Source of the DNA: an uncultured Lachnospiraceae bacterium
GTDB lineage: Bacteria; Bacillota; Clostridia; Lachnospirales; Lachnospiraceae
DNA length: 64,000 bases
Assembly (NCBI GenBank): GCA_910588655.1
Contig: CAJUPJ010000012.1
Coordinates: 25,562-89,561, forward strand
Direction of reading: 5' to 3'
Part shown: positions 18,369 through 26,988 of the stretch, in pieces
How positions within the stretch are numbered: position 1 is the first letter of the stretch
Layout: each line of letters opens with the position of its first letter
Program-made: the position numbers and the translations under genes
Notes under the pieces: generated by a model
What the model was told of the DNA's origin: nothing
Database searches by the model: none
The model's input: the letters and a program-made list of their open reading frames with translations, nothing else

Positions 18369-19476
18369 ATTTATTTAATCTGCCTTTCTGTTTATATATA
18401 ATATTCCATAAGAATAAAGGAACTGTTACTCCGCAAAATGTGTAGGCTGTCCATAAAAAAGGAACTTTTTTAATAACTGGAAAAACAGCTAGAAGCAGTG
18501 GATTTCCATTACTGGCTAAAATATATATCAAGGTTACTATTTTAAATGCCAGAAGATGTAATGCTAAAATGCTTAATGTATGCCTGCCAATAAAAACCAG
18601 AATTTTATTTTCTTTTATGTATTGGAAGGAAGCTATGGAATACAGCATAAACCAACCGGTTGTGGATGATACTAAAAAGAATATAACATTTGTAATATTA
18701 CCATATGATATATTTATTTTACCTGTTTTATTTAACAAACACAAAAATAAAAAAGATATAACAAAAACTTTATATTTGTGTTTAAGGATTTTGCCAGAAA
18801 TACCAGCTTTATTAAGAACTATCCCTAATAAAAATGCCAGAAATGATGCAAAAAAGGAATGTATTCCAAGGGGCATTTGTAATTTATAAACAGAAACTAT
18901 TGTTGAGCCGGCTATACATATAATTACACTTATAAAAAATAAAATTTTTTTAATATTAAATTTATTTGAAATATAAACAATAACCATATATGTAAATGAT
19001 ATCTGGAACAAAGTCCTTAAAAACCATGTTGCACCACCAAGCTGGCTGCCACCCATAAAAAACAGGTTTTTAAGTATTGCTTTACATGTTTCTGGAACAG
19101 TCCTGTATTCCTGCAAGTAATTATTTGCCTGCTTAACTAGCTTGGCAAAGTCTGGATTATCTGAATAGATTCCTGTTTTGAGTAAAAAATTATGTATAAG
19201 ATTAAAAAAGGAATTACATAATACGAAAGGAAGCCATAAAGATTTTAATTTCCTGATAATAAAAGATTTACATTTATGTAAATCTGACACACGTGGATTA
19301 TCCCATAATATACCTGAAGCAATGAAAAAAACTGCTATATGGAACAAATATATCCAGTGTTTAAACGGGCCAGCGGCATGTCCCCATACCATAAATATAA
19401 TGCAGCATCCTTTTATAAAATCAATAGTTGTATTTCTTGTTGTAACTTCATTGTGATAATTGTCGTTATGTAACAT
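18352..19476 (-). CDS. Acyltransferase family 3 membrane protein
   Basis: Polytopic O-acyltransferase of 374 residues (acyltransferase_3, OatA/fucose-4-O-acetylase type), which adds acetyl or similar groups to cell-envelope polysaccharides. The N-terminal catalytic region has TIDFIKGCCIIFMVWGHA with the family histidine, then FHIAVFFIASG; about ten hydrophobic helices follow. AAGGA lies about 9 bases before the ATG. It is the first gene of the four-gene surface-glycan operon, and its start codon lies 75 bases from the recombination site at 19551-19571, so its transcription may depend on the invertible segment. Confidence 0.87.
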   Translation of the reverse strand: MLHNDNYHNEVTTRNTTIDFIKGCCIIFMVWGHAAGPFKHWIYLFHIAVFFIASGILWDNPRVSDLHKCKSFIIRKLKSLWLPFVLCNSFFNLIHNFLLKTGIYSDNPDFAKLVKQANNYLQEYRTVPETCKAILKNLFFMGGSQLGGATWFLRTLFQISFTYMVIVYISNKFNIKKILFFISVIICIAGSTIVSVYKLQMPLGIHSFFASFLAFLLGIVLNKAGISGKILKHKYKVFVISFLFLCLLNKTGKINISYGNITNVIFFLVSSTTGWFMLYSIASFQYIKENKILVFIGRHTLSILALHLLAFKIVTLIYILASNGNPLLLAVFPVIKKVPFLWTAYTFCGVTVPLFLWNIIYKQKGRLNKYEIHK

Positions 19477-19550
19477 ATGGGTTTTCCTTTTTGTTTACTC
19501 TTTTTTTAGTTTGTCACTATCCATTAGTAAGCTTTTATGGCAATATTTTT

Positions 19551-19571
19551 CATAGAGTGCCCTACTCTACG
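19551..19571 (+). repeat. Left inverted recombination site
   Basis: CATAGAGTGCCCTACTCTACG, made of 8-bp palindromic arms around a 5-bp centre (GCCCT). It matches the reverse complement of the site at 20751-20771 with one mismatch. Arms plus asymmetric centre is the form expected of a tyrosine-recombinase crossover site. Confidence 0.8.
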
Positions 19572-19622
19572 AAAGTTACCAGTGAATCTGGCAGTTAGTA
19601 TTATACAAATCTGGATATAGTT

Positions 19623-20642
19623 TTACTTAATAACAGCAGGAAAAGAAAGTTTTTGCATATTGCTTCTTTTCAGTTCCATTGACGGATGTACATAACGGTT
19701 TAATGTAATATTTACATTAGAATGCCCAAGCAATTCACTTAAACTTTTAATGTCAAAACCTGATTCAACACAGCGTGTTGCAAACGTATGGCGTAGTGAA
19801 TGGTAATTGGCATCTTTAATGGAACATGATTTAAGAATACGTTTAAAATAATTCTGCATTGTACGTGGTTCAATAAATTTTATATTATTCCCTGTCAGGA
19901 AATATCCATGTCTGGAAAAAGGGTAGCATGAAATAATCTTTATAAGGTTTTCCTGCAATGGTATTGTCCGTATTGAACATCCACTTTTAGGTGTAGTAGT
20001 AATTACTTTAGTTTTCTGTCCTGTACTTCCAAGAACCTGTATGCGCTGCATGGTCTGGTGGATAAAAACGGATTTATCTGTAAGTGAAATATCTTCCCAC
20101 TTTAAAGCACATACTTCACCTACCCTTATCCCTGTGTACAAGCACATAAGAATACCAAGGTTTTTTAAATTCTTTAAATCTTTAAATAAATATTCACATA
20201 GACATTGTTGTTCCTGCCAGCTAAGAACCCTTAAATTCCGGACTGGCTGCCTGACTGAAACGGAATGTCCGTCACATGTAATACCATAGCCTTTATTTGC
20301 CCCGAAGCGTAAAATATTCCTTATTACCGATAGGGCATCGGCGGTTGTTTTAGGTGACAGCTTTGTGCCATTTACCCCTCCTGATATCAGCAGTTCATTA
20401 CAGAATGTTTCCAGCATACAGTCTGTAATCTGGTTTACATAAGTTTTACCAAGCCTTGAAGAAATGTAAGTGTGCCAGATATTATAATATTTTATTTTTG
20501 TGGATTCTTTTATGTGCGGGCTGGTATACTCAAACCATTCTTTAGCCATATCCTGTAATAAAACAGGGCAGTTCCTGCCTGTATCTCTATTAACTGGGTT
20601 ACTAAATCTGTTTTTGTAAGAGTTTTTATTTTTTTGTGTCAT
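19623..20642 (-). CDS. Tyrosine site-specific recombinase
   Basis: Phage-integrase-family recombinase of 339 residues. The N-terminal SAM-like DNA-binding domain (about 20-120) precedes the catalytic domain with the expected residues: R in TGIRVGEV, H-x-x-R in HSLRHTFATRC, H in LGHSNVN and the nucleophile Y in LNRYVHP. Start ATG 20642 is chosen over an upstream in-frame ATG because GGGAGG lies 7 bases before it. The gene sits between inverted copies of a 21-bp site and beside a surface-glycan operon, which suggests a DNA invertase-type role rather than element integration. No other element genes accompany it. Confidence 0.9.
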   Translation of the reverse strand: MTQKNKNSYKNRFSNPVNRDTGRNCPVLLQDMAKEWFEYTSPHIKESTKIKYYNIWHTYISSRLGKTYVNQITDCMLETFCNELLISGGVNGTKLSPKTTADALSVIRNILRFGANKGYGITCDGHSVSVRQPVRNLRVLSWQEQQCLCEYLFKDLKNLKNLGILMCLYTGIRVGEVCALKWEDISLTDKSVFIHQTMQRIQVLGSTGQKTKVITTTPKSGCSIRTIPLQENLIKIISCYPFSRHGYFLTGNNIKFIEPRTMQNYFKRILKSCSIKDANYHSLRHTFATRCVESGFDIKSLSELLGHSNVNITLNRYVHPSMELKRSNMQKLSFPAVIK

Positions 20643-20681
20643 GATAATACCTCCCATATCACTAAAATGTTGATTTTATTA

Positions 20682-20708
20682 TTGACAAATACAGCAGTAG
20701 CGTATAAT
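20682..20708 (+). promoter_or_regulatory. Outward-facing promoter at the right end of the invertible segment
   Basis: TTGACA at 20682-20687 and TATAAT at 20703-20708, both perfect hexamers, with a short 15-base spacing. It reads rightwards, out of the segment and into the hairpin at 20751-20779. After inversion it would read into the acyltransferase operon. Confidence 0.6.
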
Positions 20709-20750
20709 ATTAGAACATACCAGACAACTATTTTGTGTAAACATATTAAT

Positions 20751-20779
20751 CGTAGAGTAGGGCACTCTACGATTTTTTT
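20751..20779 (+). terminator. Right recombination site that doubles as a terminator
   Basis: CGTAGAGT/ACTCTACG stem with loop AGGGC followed by A and seven T residues: a good intrinsic terminator for plus-strand transcripts. The same 21 bases (20751-20771) are the right-hand inverted recombination site. Confidence 0.75.
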
Positions 20780-20818
20780 ATAATATAAAAACAGGCAGTG
20801 GGTATACCTGCCTGCAGT

Positions 20819-21606
20819 TTAGTCTATATACAACTTATTATTTTGGAATAATTCACAATATTTCATTTGATGGTTGTAGAAGGCATTATTTTCATCTTCT
20901 GCCCAGGTTGCTTTTACATCTTCATTCAATGTATCATCTGCCTGGACTAATTTAGGAATTGTATGCCCGTAGAAAAGAACACGCTTTTCCCATACATCAC
21001 ATATTTGGCCTGGATATGCGAAATCTGGACTTTCCTTACCAAAAAGAGATGATATATGGGAGATAGATTTGCTTTTGCCACCACTTTTAACCAGCCGTTT
21101 TGTTTGTGCACCAAGATGTCCAAAGCCGCAGATTACTAAAATTCTTTGATTATCATAGAGATTTAGTTTTTCAATAATGTTTTCATGTATGCAGTCATCT
21201 CTCACGCTTGTAGTCGTATTTGCCTGAAAACTGTTATCAATTTTCCAATAGTCAATCATTTCCACGGGAATATTATTGTCCATGCAATAGCAGTATGAAA
21301 TACACATATCTACCGGCCCATCCACAACACCATATTCCATAAAACTACTTTCCCTGGCTTCAATAAATACCACATCAGGCTCTATATTTTTTATAGCGTT
21401 TATCATATCTTCAACCGTATAGTTTGCATATTTCCTGAAATGTTTTTCATGAAATGTACCCATAAGATATACCTCTTGTCCATCAGCCATTAAAACCTTT
21501 TTGACAGTAAAATTCTTGATATTTACATACAAGATTACAGTAGTTAATATAAGCAAGGCAAGGATTACTGAAACTATAATTAGTACTTTTTTTGTTCTTT
21601 TTTCAT
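20819..21606 (-). pseudogene. TraB/GumN-like membrane-anchored protein, frame broken in a poly-A tract
   Basis: The readable 245-residue part has GTFHEKH and FIEARES motifs, which resemble the GxxH and E signatures of the TraB/PrgY/GumN superfamily; this assignment is tentative. The only in-frame start is a TTG (21556) inside a hydrophobic segment. A better start, ATG 21606 with AAGGAG 11 bases before it, is out of frame by one base. Adding one A to the run of seven at 21587-21593 gives MKKEQKKVLIIVSVILALL joined to the rest, a proper N-terminal membrane anchor. So this is a phase-variable gene, a slippage-dependent gene, a pseudogene or a sequencing error. Confidence 0.6.
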
Positions 21607-21728
21607 CTATAATATTTCTCCTTAAATATATCTGTAATCATTAATTTACCAGATTATCCAATGCCATTATCTTACCACAAACATATATACAATTCCAGTA
21701 AATCTCGTTTTTAGGATACGTCCATTTC

Positions 21729-22014
21729 ATAATTTACAGTTATCTTTTATTGGTGTGTGGATGACGGACGGTTTCTGTGCCAGAGCCAGAATATTACGTT
21801 AAAGGGGTACGCTTCCGCTACGGTGAGCCACGCAGTGGCACATAAAGCCCATGTATTCCAAAGGAAACTGCCGTTTCCCCTGGAATAACACGGGCTTAAA
21901 TGCCGGCGGGCTCAAAGTACCCCTTTAACGTAATATTACTGGCATCATGGCACGTGAAACCTGTTACCATAAATTTGCACTAAAACCCAGAATAACAAGA
22001 TAACTGTAAATTAT
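21729..22014. repeat. Nested-palindrome repeat, copy B
   Basis: A 286-bp element with the same 16-bp terminal inverted repeat as copy A. Nearly the whole length is palindromic in tiers: GGTTTCTGTGCCA/TGGCACGTGAAACC, then ATTACGTTAAAGGGGTAC with a perfect complement (21793-21810 and near 21910-21930), then GCCCATGTATTCCA/TGGAATAACACGGGC, then GGAAAC/GTTTCC at the centre. It fills the gap between the TraB-like gene and the DUF5717 promoter. Confidence 0.85.
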
Positions 22015-22029
22015 CCTTTTTTGTAATGC

Positions 22030-22059
22030 TTTACATGGCTATATAAAAAGTGTTATAAT
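22030..22059 (+). promoter_or_regulatory. Promoter of the DUF5717 cluster
   Basis: TTTACA at 22030-22035 and TATAAT at 22054-22059, 18-base spacing, 40 bases before the DUF5717 start codon and 16 bases after repeat B. Confidence 0.65.
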
Positions 22060-22098
22060 AATGAACAATAGTATCTATGGCAAGGTACGGAGGGATTT

Positions 22099-25000
22099 AT
22101 GAAAGAAAAAATAGATGAAGCAGCAAACGGAATATTTAAAAATGGCCCAGCGGAACTGATACTTACCCCGCCAAGCCTGAAACTTGAAACTGGTTCTGGT
22201 GAACCATGTGTTGGAAGTTTTGTTGCCAGTAACAGTAAGAACAGGCAAATGAAAGGGCTTGTATGTACAAGCTGCCATTATATCAGGCTGGAGCAGGCTT
22301 CTTTCCAGGGTGAAACAGCCACAATCCAGTTTTATTTTGATGGTAAGAATTTTATGCCAGGCGAAGTTTCAAGAGGTTCAATCCTTGTTATTACAGACTG
22401 CGGGACTGCACGTGTCCAGTTTACTGTAAATGTAAATGTACCATCCTGTACAGTTTCTTCCGGTAAAATAAAGGATTTATTCCATTTTACAAATCTGGCA
22501 AGGGAAAATAGCACAGAAGCAGTACAGCTTTTCAGAAACAAGCATTTTGAAGAAGTATTTTTATACAGGGATAATTCCAACATTGCCCTGTACAGAGGAC
22601 TTATTGCCAGTACAAGCAAAGGGCTCGCTATGGAAGAATTTTTAATTGCAATCCATAAAAAGCTTCCTATAATGCTTACAGTAAACCAGACTTCATTTGA
22701 ATATAAAAACTGCCATGAGAAGTTTACAGACGAAATTATTATAACAAAAGATAACTGGGGATTTGGCGAATTCCATATAAATTCAGATGCGGATTTTATA
22801 ATACCAGAACATAAGATTATATGGGCTGATAATTTTATAGGCAGGACATTTAAGCTGTCATTTATGGCTGACCCTTCTAAAATGTCACCAGGAAATAACT
22901 ATGCCAGGATTAAGATAACATCAGTACGGCAGACTATCGAAATAGAAATAACAGCTATAAAGCCAGGGATAAAACATGAAGTTGTTATAAACCAGCTTGC
23001 TTCACAAAGGAAATATTATAATCTTACTAAATTGTATCTTGATTTTTCTATGGACAGGATAGAAACGGAGGAATATATCTCTTCTGTAGAAAAAATAATT
23101 GCAGGCACTAAAAGCATGGACTTAGATTTTGAAGCGGAATTATACAAAATCCACCTTGGCATTATCGGCAGGCAGGAAGATACAATAGAAGACGGGCTTG
23201 AACGCCTTGCACTACATGTAAAGGAAATATATAAAAAAGATACCAGGCTTTATTGTGCATATTTGTATTTAAAGGGGCTTTGGGCAAGTAATTCAAGTGA
23301 AAGGGACGAATGTATTAAAAAGATAAGGAGATGTTACGAAGAAAAAGAGCATAGCTGGCAGATTGTGTGGTTTCTTTTTTATCTGGATGGTGAGTATGAA
23401 TTAGACAGGGTTAAACTTGAAAGCATATATGGGCATCTTGAAGCGGGCTGCCACAGCCCTGTGCTTTATCTTGAGGTTTGTAATATACTTAATGATTCGC
23501 CTGAAAAGCTTACTGAATTAAATATGGAAGTAGTTTCATGCCTGCACTGGGGATGTGTTAATGATTACCTGGAAAAAGAACTGGTGCTGCGTTATACATA
23601 TCTTGCCAGCAGGTTAAAAAGTTATTCAAAACTTATATTATCTGATTTATGTACATTATATGAAAAGTATAATGATGATGAAATATTGATAGCAATATGC
23701 AGTACATTTATGAAAGGGCAGATGACATCTGCTGAGGCTTTCAAGTGGTATGCAATGGGCATAGATAAAAATTTAAAGCTTACTGATTTATATGAGTATT
23801 ATATGTATTCACTGGATGAAGCGCAGGAAATACACCTTAAACAGTCTGTACTTTTATATTTCCTGTATGACAACCATCTTACGGCATCTAAAAAAGCAAT
23901 GCTTTATGCATATATTATTAAGAATAAAGAGCAGATACCTGACACATATAATGCATATATGAATAATATAGAAGAATTTTGTTTCGCGCAGCTGCACCAG
24001 GGACGTATTAGCAAGAATCTGGCAATAATATATGAAGAGTGCATAAATGAAGATAAAATTACAGATAATGTGGCAGCAGAGCTTCCTAAAGTGATGTTCA
24101 GCCATGAAATTTTATGTAATAACCCTGATATAACAGGGATTTATGTAAGACACCGCGAACTTAAAGAAGAAGAATTTGTACCACTTGTACATGGAAGGGC
24201 TGTTGTACATATATTTACAGAACAGTCACATGTCTTTCTTGCAGACGGGCTGGACAACCGTTATATAATGTCAATAGATTATACTGCTAATAAACTCCTA
24301 TACCTTGACCATCTTGCATCAAGGTGTTTTGATAGAAATAAAACTGATACAGGGCTTCTTCTGTACCTTTATGACAGGGCAGACCACCTGCACCAGACAG
24401 GCACATCTGCAATGGAAGTCCACAGGGCAGTTATTAATATACAGGGGTTAAGTGAATACCAGCACAGGAAAGTATTTGTTGCCCTTGTAAAATATTACTT
24501 TGATAATTTTGAGGGACAGCTTCTTGATGAAGCCCTTGCAACAATGGACTGGGATAATGTAGGCAGTTCTGAAAGGGCACAGTTTATAGAGTATTGTGCT
24601 GTAAGACATTGTTATGACAAGGCAATGGAAGGAATATTAAAATATGGGTATGATAAAATATCTGGAAAGCGGCTTTTACAGATTTCTTCCCATACGTTTG
24701 AAAGCAGTGCAGATACTGAAAATGTTTATCTTACAAGGCTTGCATGGCATATTTTTAATACTGGCAAGTTTGATGAAAATGTGTTAAAATACCTCTGCCG
24801 TTACTTTATAGGAGGCATACATGAAGAAACAAGGGTATGGCAGGCGGCACGCGGTTTTGGAATAGAGTGTAAAGATTTTGAAGAACGCATAATTGCACAA
24901 ATGGTATTTACGGAAGAAATATCACCAGAAGCATATAATATATTTTACAGCTATTACCAGAATGGTGATAATAAACGGCTGGTTAAGGCATTCCTTAAAA

Positions 25001-25671
25001 TTATAGCTTATAAATACCTTATTAAAAACTGGCTTGTGCCTAATGATATGTTTAAATATTTTTATGATGAAGTACGTACACAGGAAAACATGATTTGCCT
25101 TATTGCTGCATTAAAATATTTAAGCCAGAAAAGAAAACTTACAGAGGAAGAAACAAGTTTTGCAGATTATAATGTTAATATGCTTTATGAGAAAAATATT
25201 GTGTTTTCTTTTTTTAAAGATTTTATTGGAAAGTTTACACTTCCTATACATATAATGGATGCACAATATGTTGAATATATAGCAGAACCTGGCTGTGAAG
25301 TTAAAATACATTATCTTATTTCACCAGGACAGAAAACACAGAATTCAAAAGACAGCGGGGAATTTATTACTGAAACAATGAGAGATGTATTTGAGGGTAT
25401 ACGGGTTAAGGAATTTGTGCTGTTCCAGGATGAACTGCTGCAATATTATATATCAGAAACTGACGGAAAAGGGAAAAAAATTACACGCAGTGTAAGTGTA
25501 CATTTTGATGAATCTATGGACGATGCAAGGGAAGGAAGCCGTTACCATACACTTAATACAATGATGATTGCTAAAGAAATGCATGATGATGCAACACTTA
25601 TTGACCTTATGGAAGAATACGCCAGAGAACGTGAAAATGTAAAACGGCTGTTTAAACCCATATTAGATTAG
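22099..25671 (+). CDS. DUF5717 family protein
   Basis: Large protein of 1190 residues resembling DUF5717, a family I associate with Lachnospiraceae and relatives. There is no signal peptide or membrane segment. The N-terminal 290 residues look beta-rich (repeats of the form F..N....G.......G.I.ITS, perhaps Ig-like or DUF5717_N). The long remainder (about 300-1100) is helical with TPR-like or solenoid character (many LY.YL and AYL.LK patterns). Near residues 700-740 lies a short beta region (GIYVRHRELKEEEFVP). GGAGG lies 7 bases before the ATG. It is the first gene of a tight cluster with an actin/Hsp70-fold protein. Function unknown. Confidence 0.75.
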   Translation: MKEKIDEAANGIFKNGPAELILTPPSLKLETGSGEPCVGSFVASNSKNRQMKGLVCTSCHYIRLEQASFQGETATIQFYFDGKNFMPGEVSRGSILVITDCGTARVQFTVNVNVPSCTVSSGKIKDLFHFTNLARENSTEAVQLFRNKHFEEVFLYRDNSNIALYRGLIASTSKGLAMEEFLIAIHKKLPIMLTVNQTSFEYKNCHEKFTDEIIITKDNWGFGEFHINSDADFIIPEHKIIWADNFIGRTFKLSFMADPSKMSPGNNYARIKITSVRQTIEIEITAIKPGIKHEVVINQLASQRKYYNLTKLYLDFSMDRIETEEYISSVEKIIAGTKSMDLDFEAELYKIHLGIIGRQEDTIEDGLERLALHVKEIYKKDTRLYCAYLYLKGLWASNSSERDECIKKIRRCYEEKEHSWQIVWFLFYLDGEYELDRVKLESIYGHLEAGCHSPVLYLEVCNILNDSPEKLTELNMEVVSCLHWGCVNDYLEKELVLRYTYLASRLKSYSKLILSDLCTLYEKYNDDEILIAICSTFMKGQMTSAEAFKWYAMGIDKNLKLTDLYEYYMYSLDEAQEIHLKQSVLLYFLYDNHLTASKKAMLYAYIIKNKEQIPDTYNAYMNNIEEFCFAQLHQGRISKNLAIIYEECINEDKITDNVAAELPKVMFSHEILCNNPDITGIYVRHRELKEEEFVPLVHGRAVVHIFTEQSHVFLADGLDNRYIMSIDYTANKLLYLDHLASRCFDRNKTDTGLLLYLYDRADHLHQTGTSAMEVHRAVINIQGLSEYQHRKVFVALVKYYFDNFEGQLLDEALATMDWDNVGSSERAQFIEYCAVRHCYDKAMEGILKYGYDKISGKRLLQISSHTFESSADTENVYLTRLAWHIFNTGKFDENVLKYLCRYFIGGIHEETRVWQAARGFGIECKDFEERIIAQMVFTEEISPEAYNIFYSYYQNGDNKRLVKAFLKIIAYKYLIKNWLVPNDMFKYFYDEVRTQENMICLIAALKYLSQKRKLTEEETSFADYNVNMLYEKNIVFSFFKDFIGKFTLPIHIMDAQYVEYIAEPGCEVKIHYLISPGQKTQNSKDSGEFITETMRDVFEGIRVKEFVLFQDELLQYYISETDGKGKKITRSVSVHFDESMDDAREGSRYHTLNTMMIAKEMHDDATLIDLMEEYARERENVKRLFKPILD

Positions 25672-25691
25672 AAAAACCTGGGGGAATATAT

Positions 25692-26954
25692 ATGAGTGAA
25701 GAGCGGCAGCTTTTGGTTGGTATTGATTTAGGCAGGACAATTTCACAGATTTCATGCTTTGATGATAAATTATATGAACCAGTCCCAATTGGAAGGATGC
25801 ATGGAACAGAACGTGAATATGAAATACCATTTGCATTTGCAATAAACAGGAAGAATAATGAATGGCTCTGGGGGACAGATGCACTTGAAGCAGGAGAAGA
25901 TTTTATCCACCTTGGCAATATTCTTGAACGCATTGTATCAACAGATAAATTTGAGATTACAGGATATACTTTCCACAGCAAAGAAGTTTTAAAAAGGTTT
26001 TTGCTAAAAGAATTAAGCCTGCTTAAAGAATATTACCCAAACCAGACAATTAAAAAACTTGTTATAAGTATAGAAGACAGGGACAGCAATACAATGCCTG
26101 TAATTAAAGATGCATGCGGGGAACTTGGTATAATGGAGGACAGGCTTGTTGTACAGACCCATAAGCAGAGTTATATGTATTATGCAGTAAGCCAGCCAAA
26201 GGAACTCTGGATTAATAATGTAGGCATGTTTGAATATAATACAGGAGGGCTGTCTTATTCACAGATATCAATAGACAGGAAGAATGTGCCATATATCGTA
26301 GGTGTTGATAAAAAAGATTTGTCAGACGTTATGCCGTATTCCATTCTGGCTGGAAATGATGATATACGTATTAAATATACTTTTACAAATGTTGCCAATA
26401 CAGCACTTCATAAACAGATGGTTACTACAATTTATGTAACAGGTACTGGATTTGAAGGAAAATGGGCTTCAGAAGCGCTTAAAGAACTTTGTGCTGGCAG
26501 GAGGGTATTCAGGGGGCAGAACCTTTTTACAAAGGGTGCATGTTATGCTGCCAGGGAATTTGCAGGCAAAGGAAAACTGGAAGGCTTTATTTTCCTTGAT
26601 GAAGATATGATTACAAGTGATATATTAATCAGGACATACCACAATGCAGAATTTTGCGAAGTGGCACTTGCTACAGCAGGCTCAAGATGGAATGAGGTAG
26701 ATTCAAGTATTGATGTTATACCAGATGATGAAGAGGAAATCCAGATTATTACAAGAAATGTACTGCTGCATGAAGCTAAAGCACATATATTGTCGTTAAG
26801 CGGGTTTACTGGCAGGGAAAATAAGATGACACGTTTTACTGTAAGAATACGTTTTGCCAGCAAAAATACGTGTATTGTAACACTTAAAGATAACGGGTTC
26901 GGTGAATTTTGCCCTTCAACTAACAGGATATGGGAACGTTATATTGATATATAG
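25692..26954 (+). CDS. DUF5716 family protein with actin/Hsp70-like ATPase start
   Basis: Protein of 420 residues matching DUF5716. The N-terminus LLVGIDLGRTISQIS resembles the phosphate-1 loop of ASKHA (Hsp70/actin) ATPases, and VTGTGFEGKW about residue 255 could be the second nucleotide-binding element; ATP binding is therefore plausible but unproven. The C-terminal part (about residues 345-420) is beta-rich. It starts 20 bases after DUF5717 with a GGGGG site, so the two are surely cotranscribed and the products probably interact. Confidence 0.75.
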   Translation: MSEERQLLVGIDLGRTISQISCFDDKLYEPVPIGRMHGTEREYEIPFAFAINRKNNEWLWGTDALEAGEDFIHLGNILERIVSTDKFEITGYTFHSKEVLKRFLLKELSLLKEYYPNQTIKKLVISIEDRDSNTMPVIKDACGELGIMEDRLVVQTHKQSYMYYAVSQPKELWINNVGMFEYNTGGLSYSQISIDRKNVPYIVGVDKKDLSDVMPYSILAGNDDIRIKYTFTNVANTALHKQMVTTIYVTGTGFEGKWASEALKELCAGRRVFRGQNLFTKGACYAAREFAGKGKLEGFIFLDEDMITSDILIRTYHNAEFCEVALATAGSRWNEVDSSIDVIPDDEEEIQIITRNVLLHEAKAHILSLSGFTGRENKMTRFTVRIRFASKNTCIVTLKDNGFGEFCPSTNRIWERYIDI

Positions 26955-26988
26955 GAGAAAATGTCAGAATTAATTACGGAGGATGGAT

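Larger units (their letters stand above)
19551..20771. mobile_element. Putative invertible DNA segment carrying its own recombinase
   Basis: A 1221-bp segment bounded by inverted 21-bp sites and containing a tyrosine recombinase gene (minus strand) plus an outward-facing promoter near its right end. Inversion would bring that promoter to face the acyltransferase-yfhO-glycosyltransferase-beta-helix operon and would move the terminator-like right site's context. That the segment inverts is inferred; only one orientation is visible here. Confidence 0.65.

Noticed and set aside
19600..19605. TATAAT facing the acyltransferase operon inside the invertible segment
   Set aside because: No -35 element at 16-18 bases, so it is not listed as a promoter; kept only as part of the switch argument.
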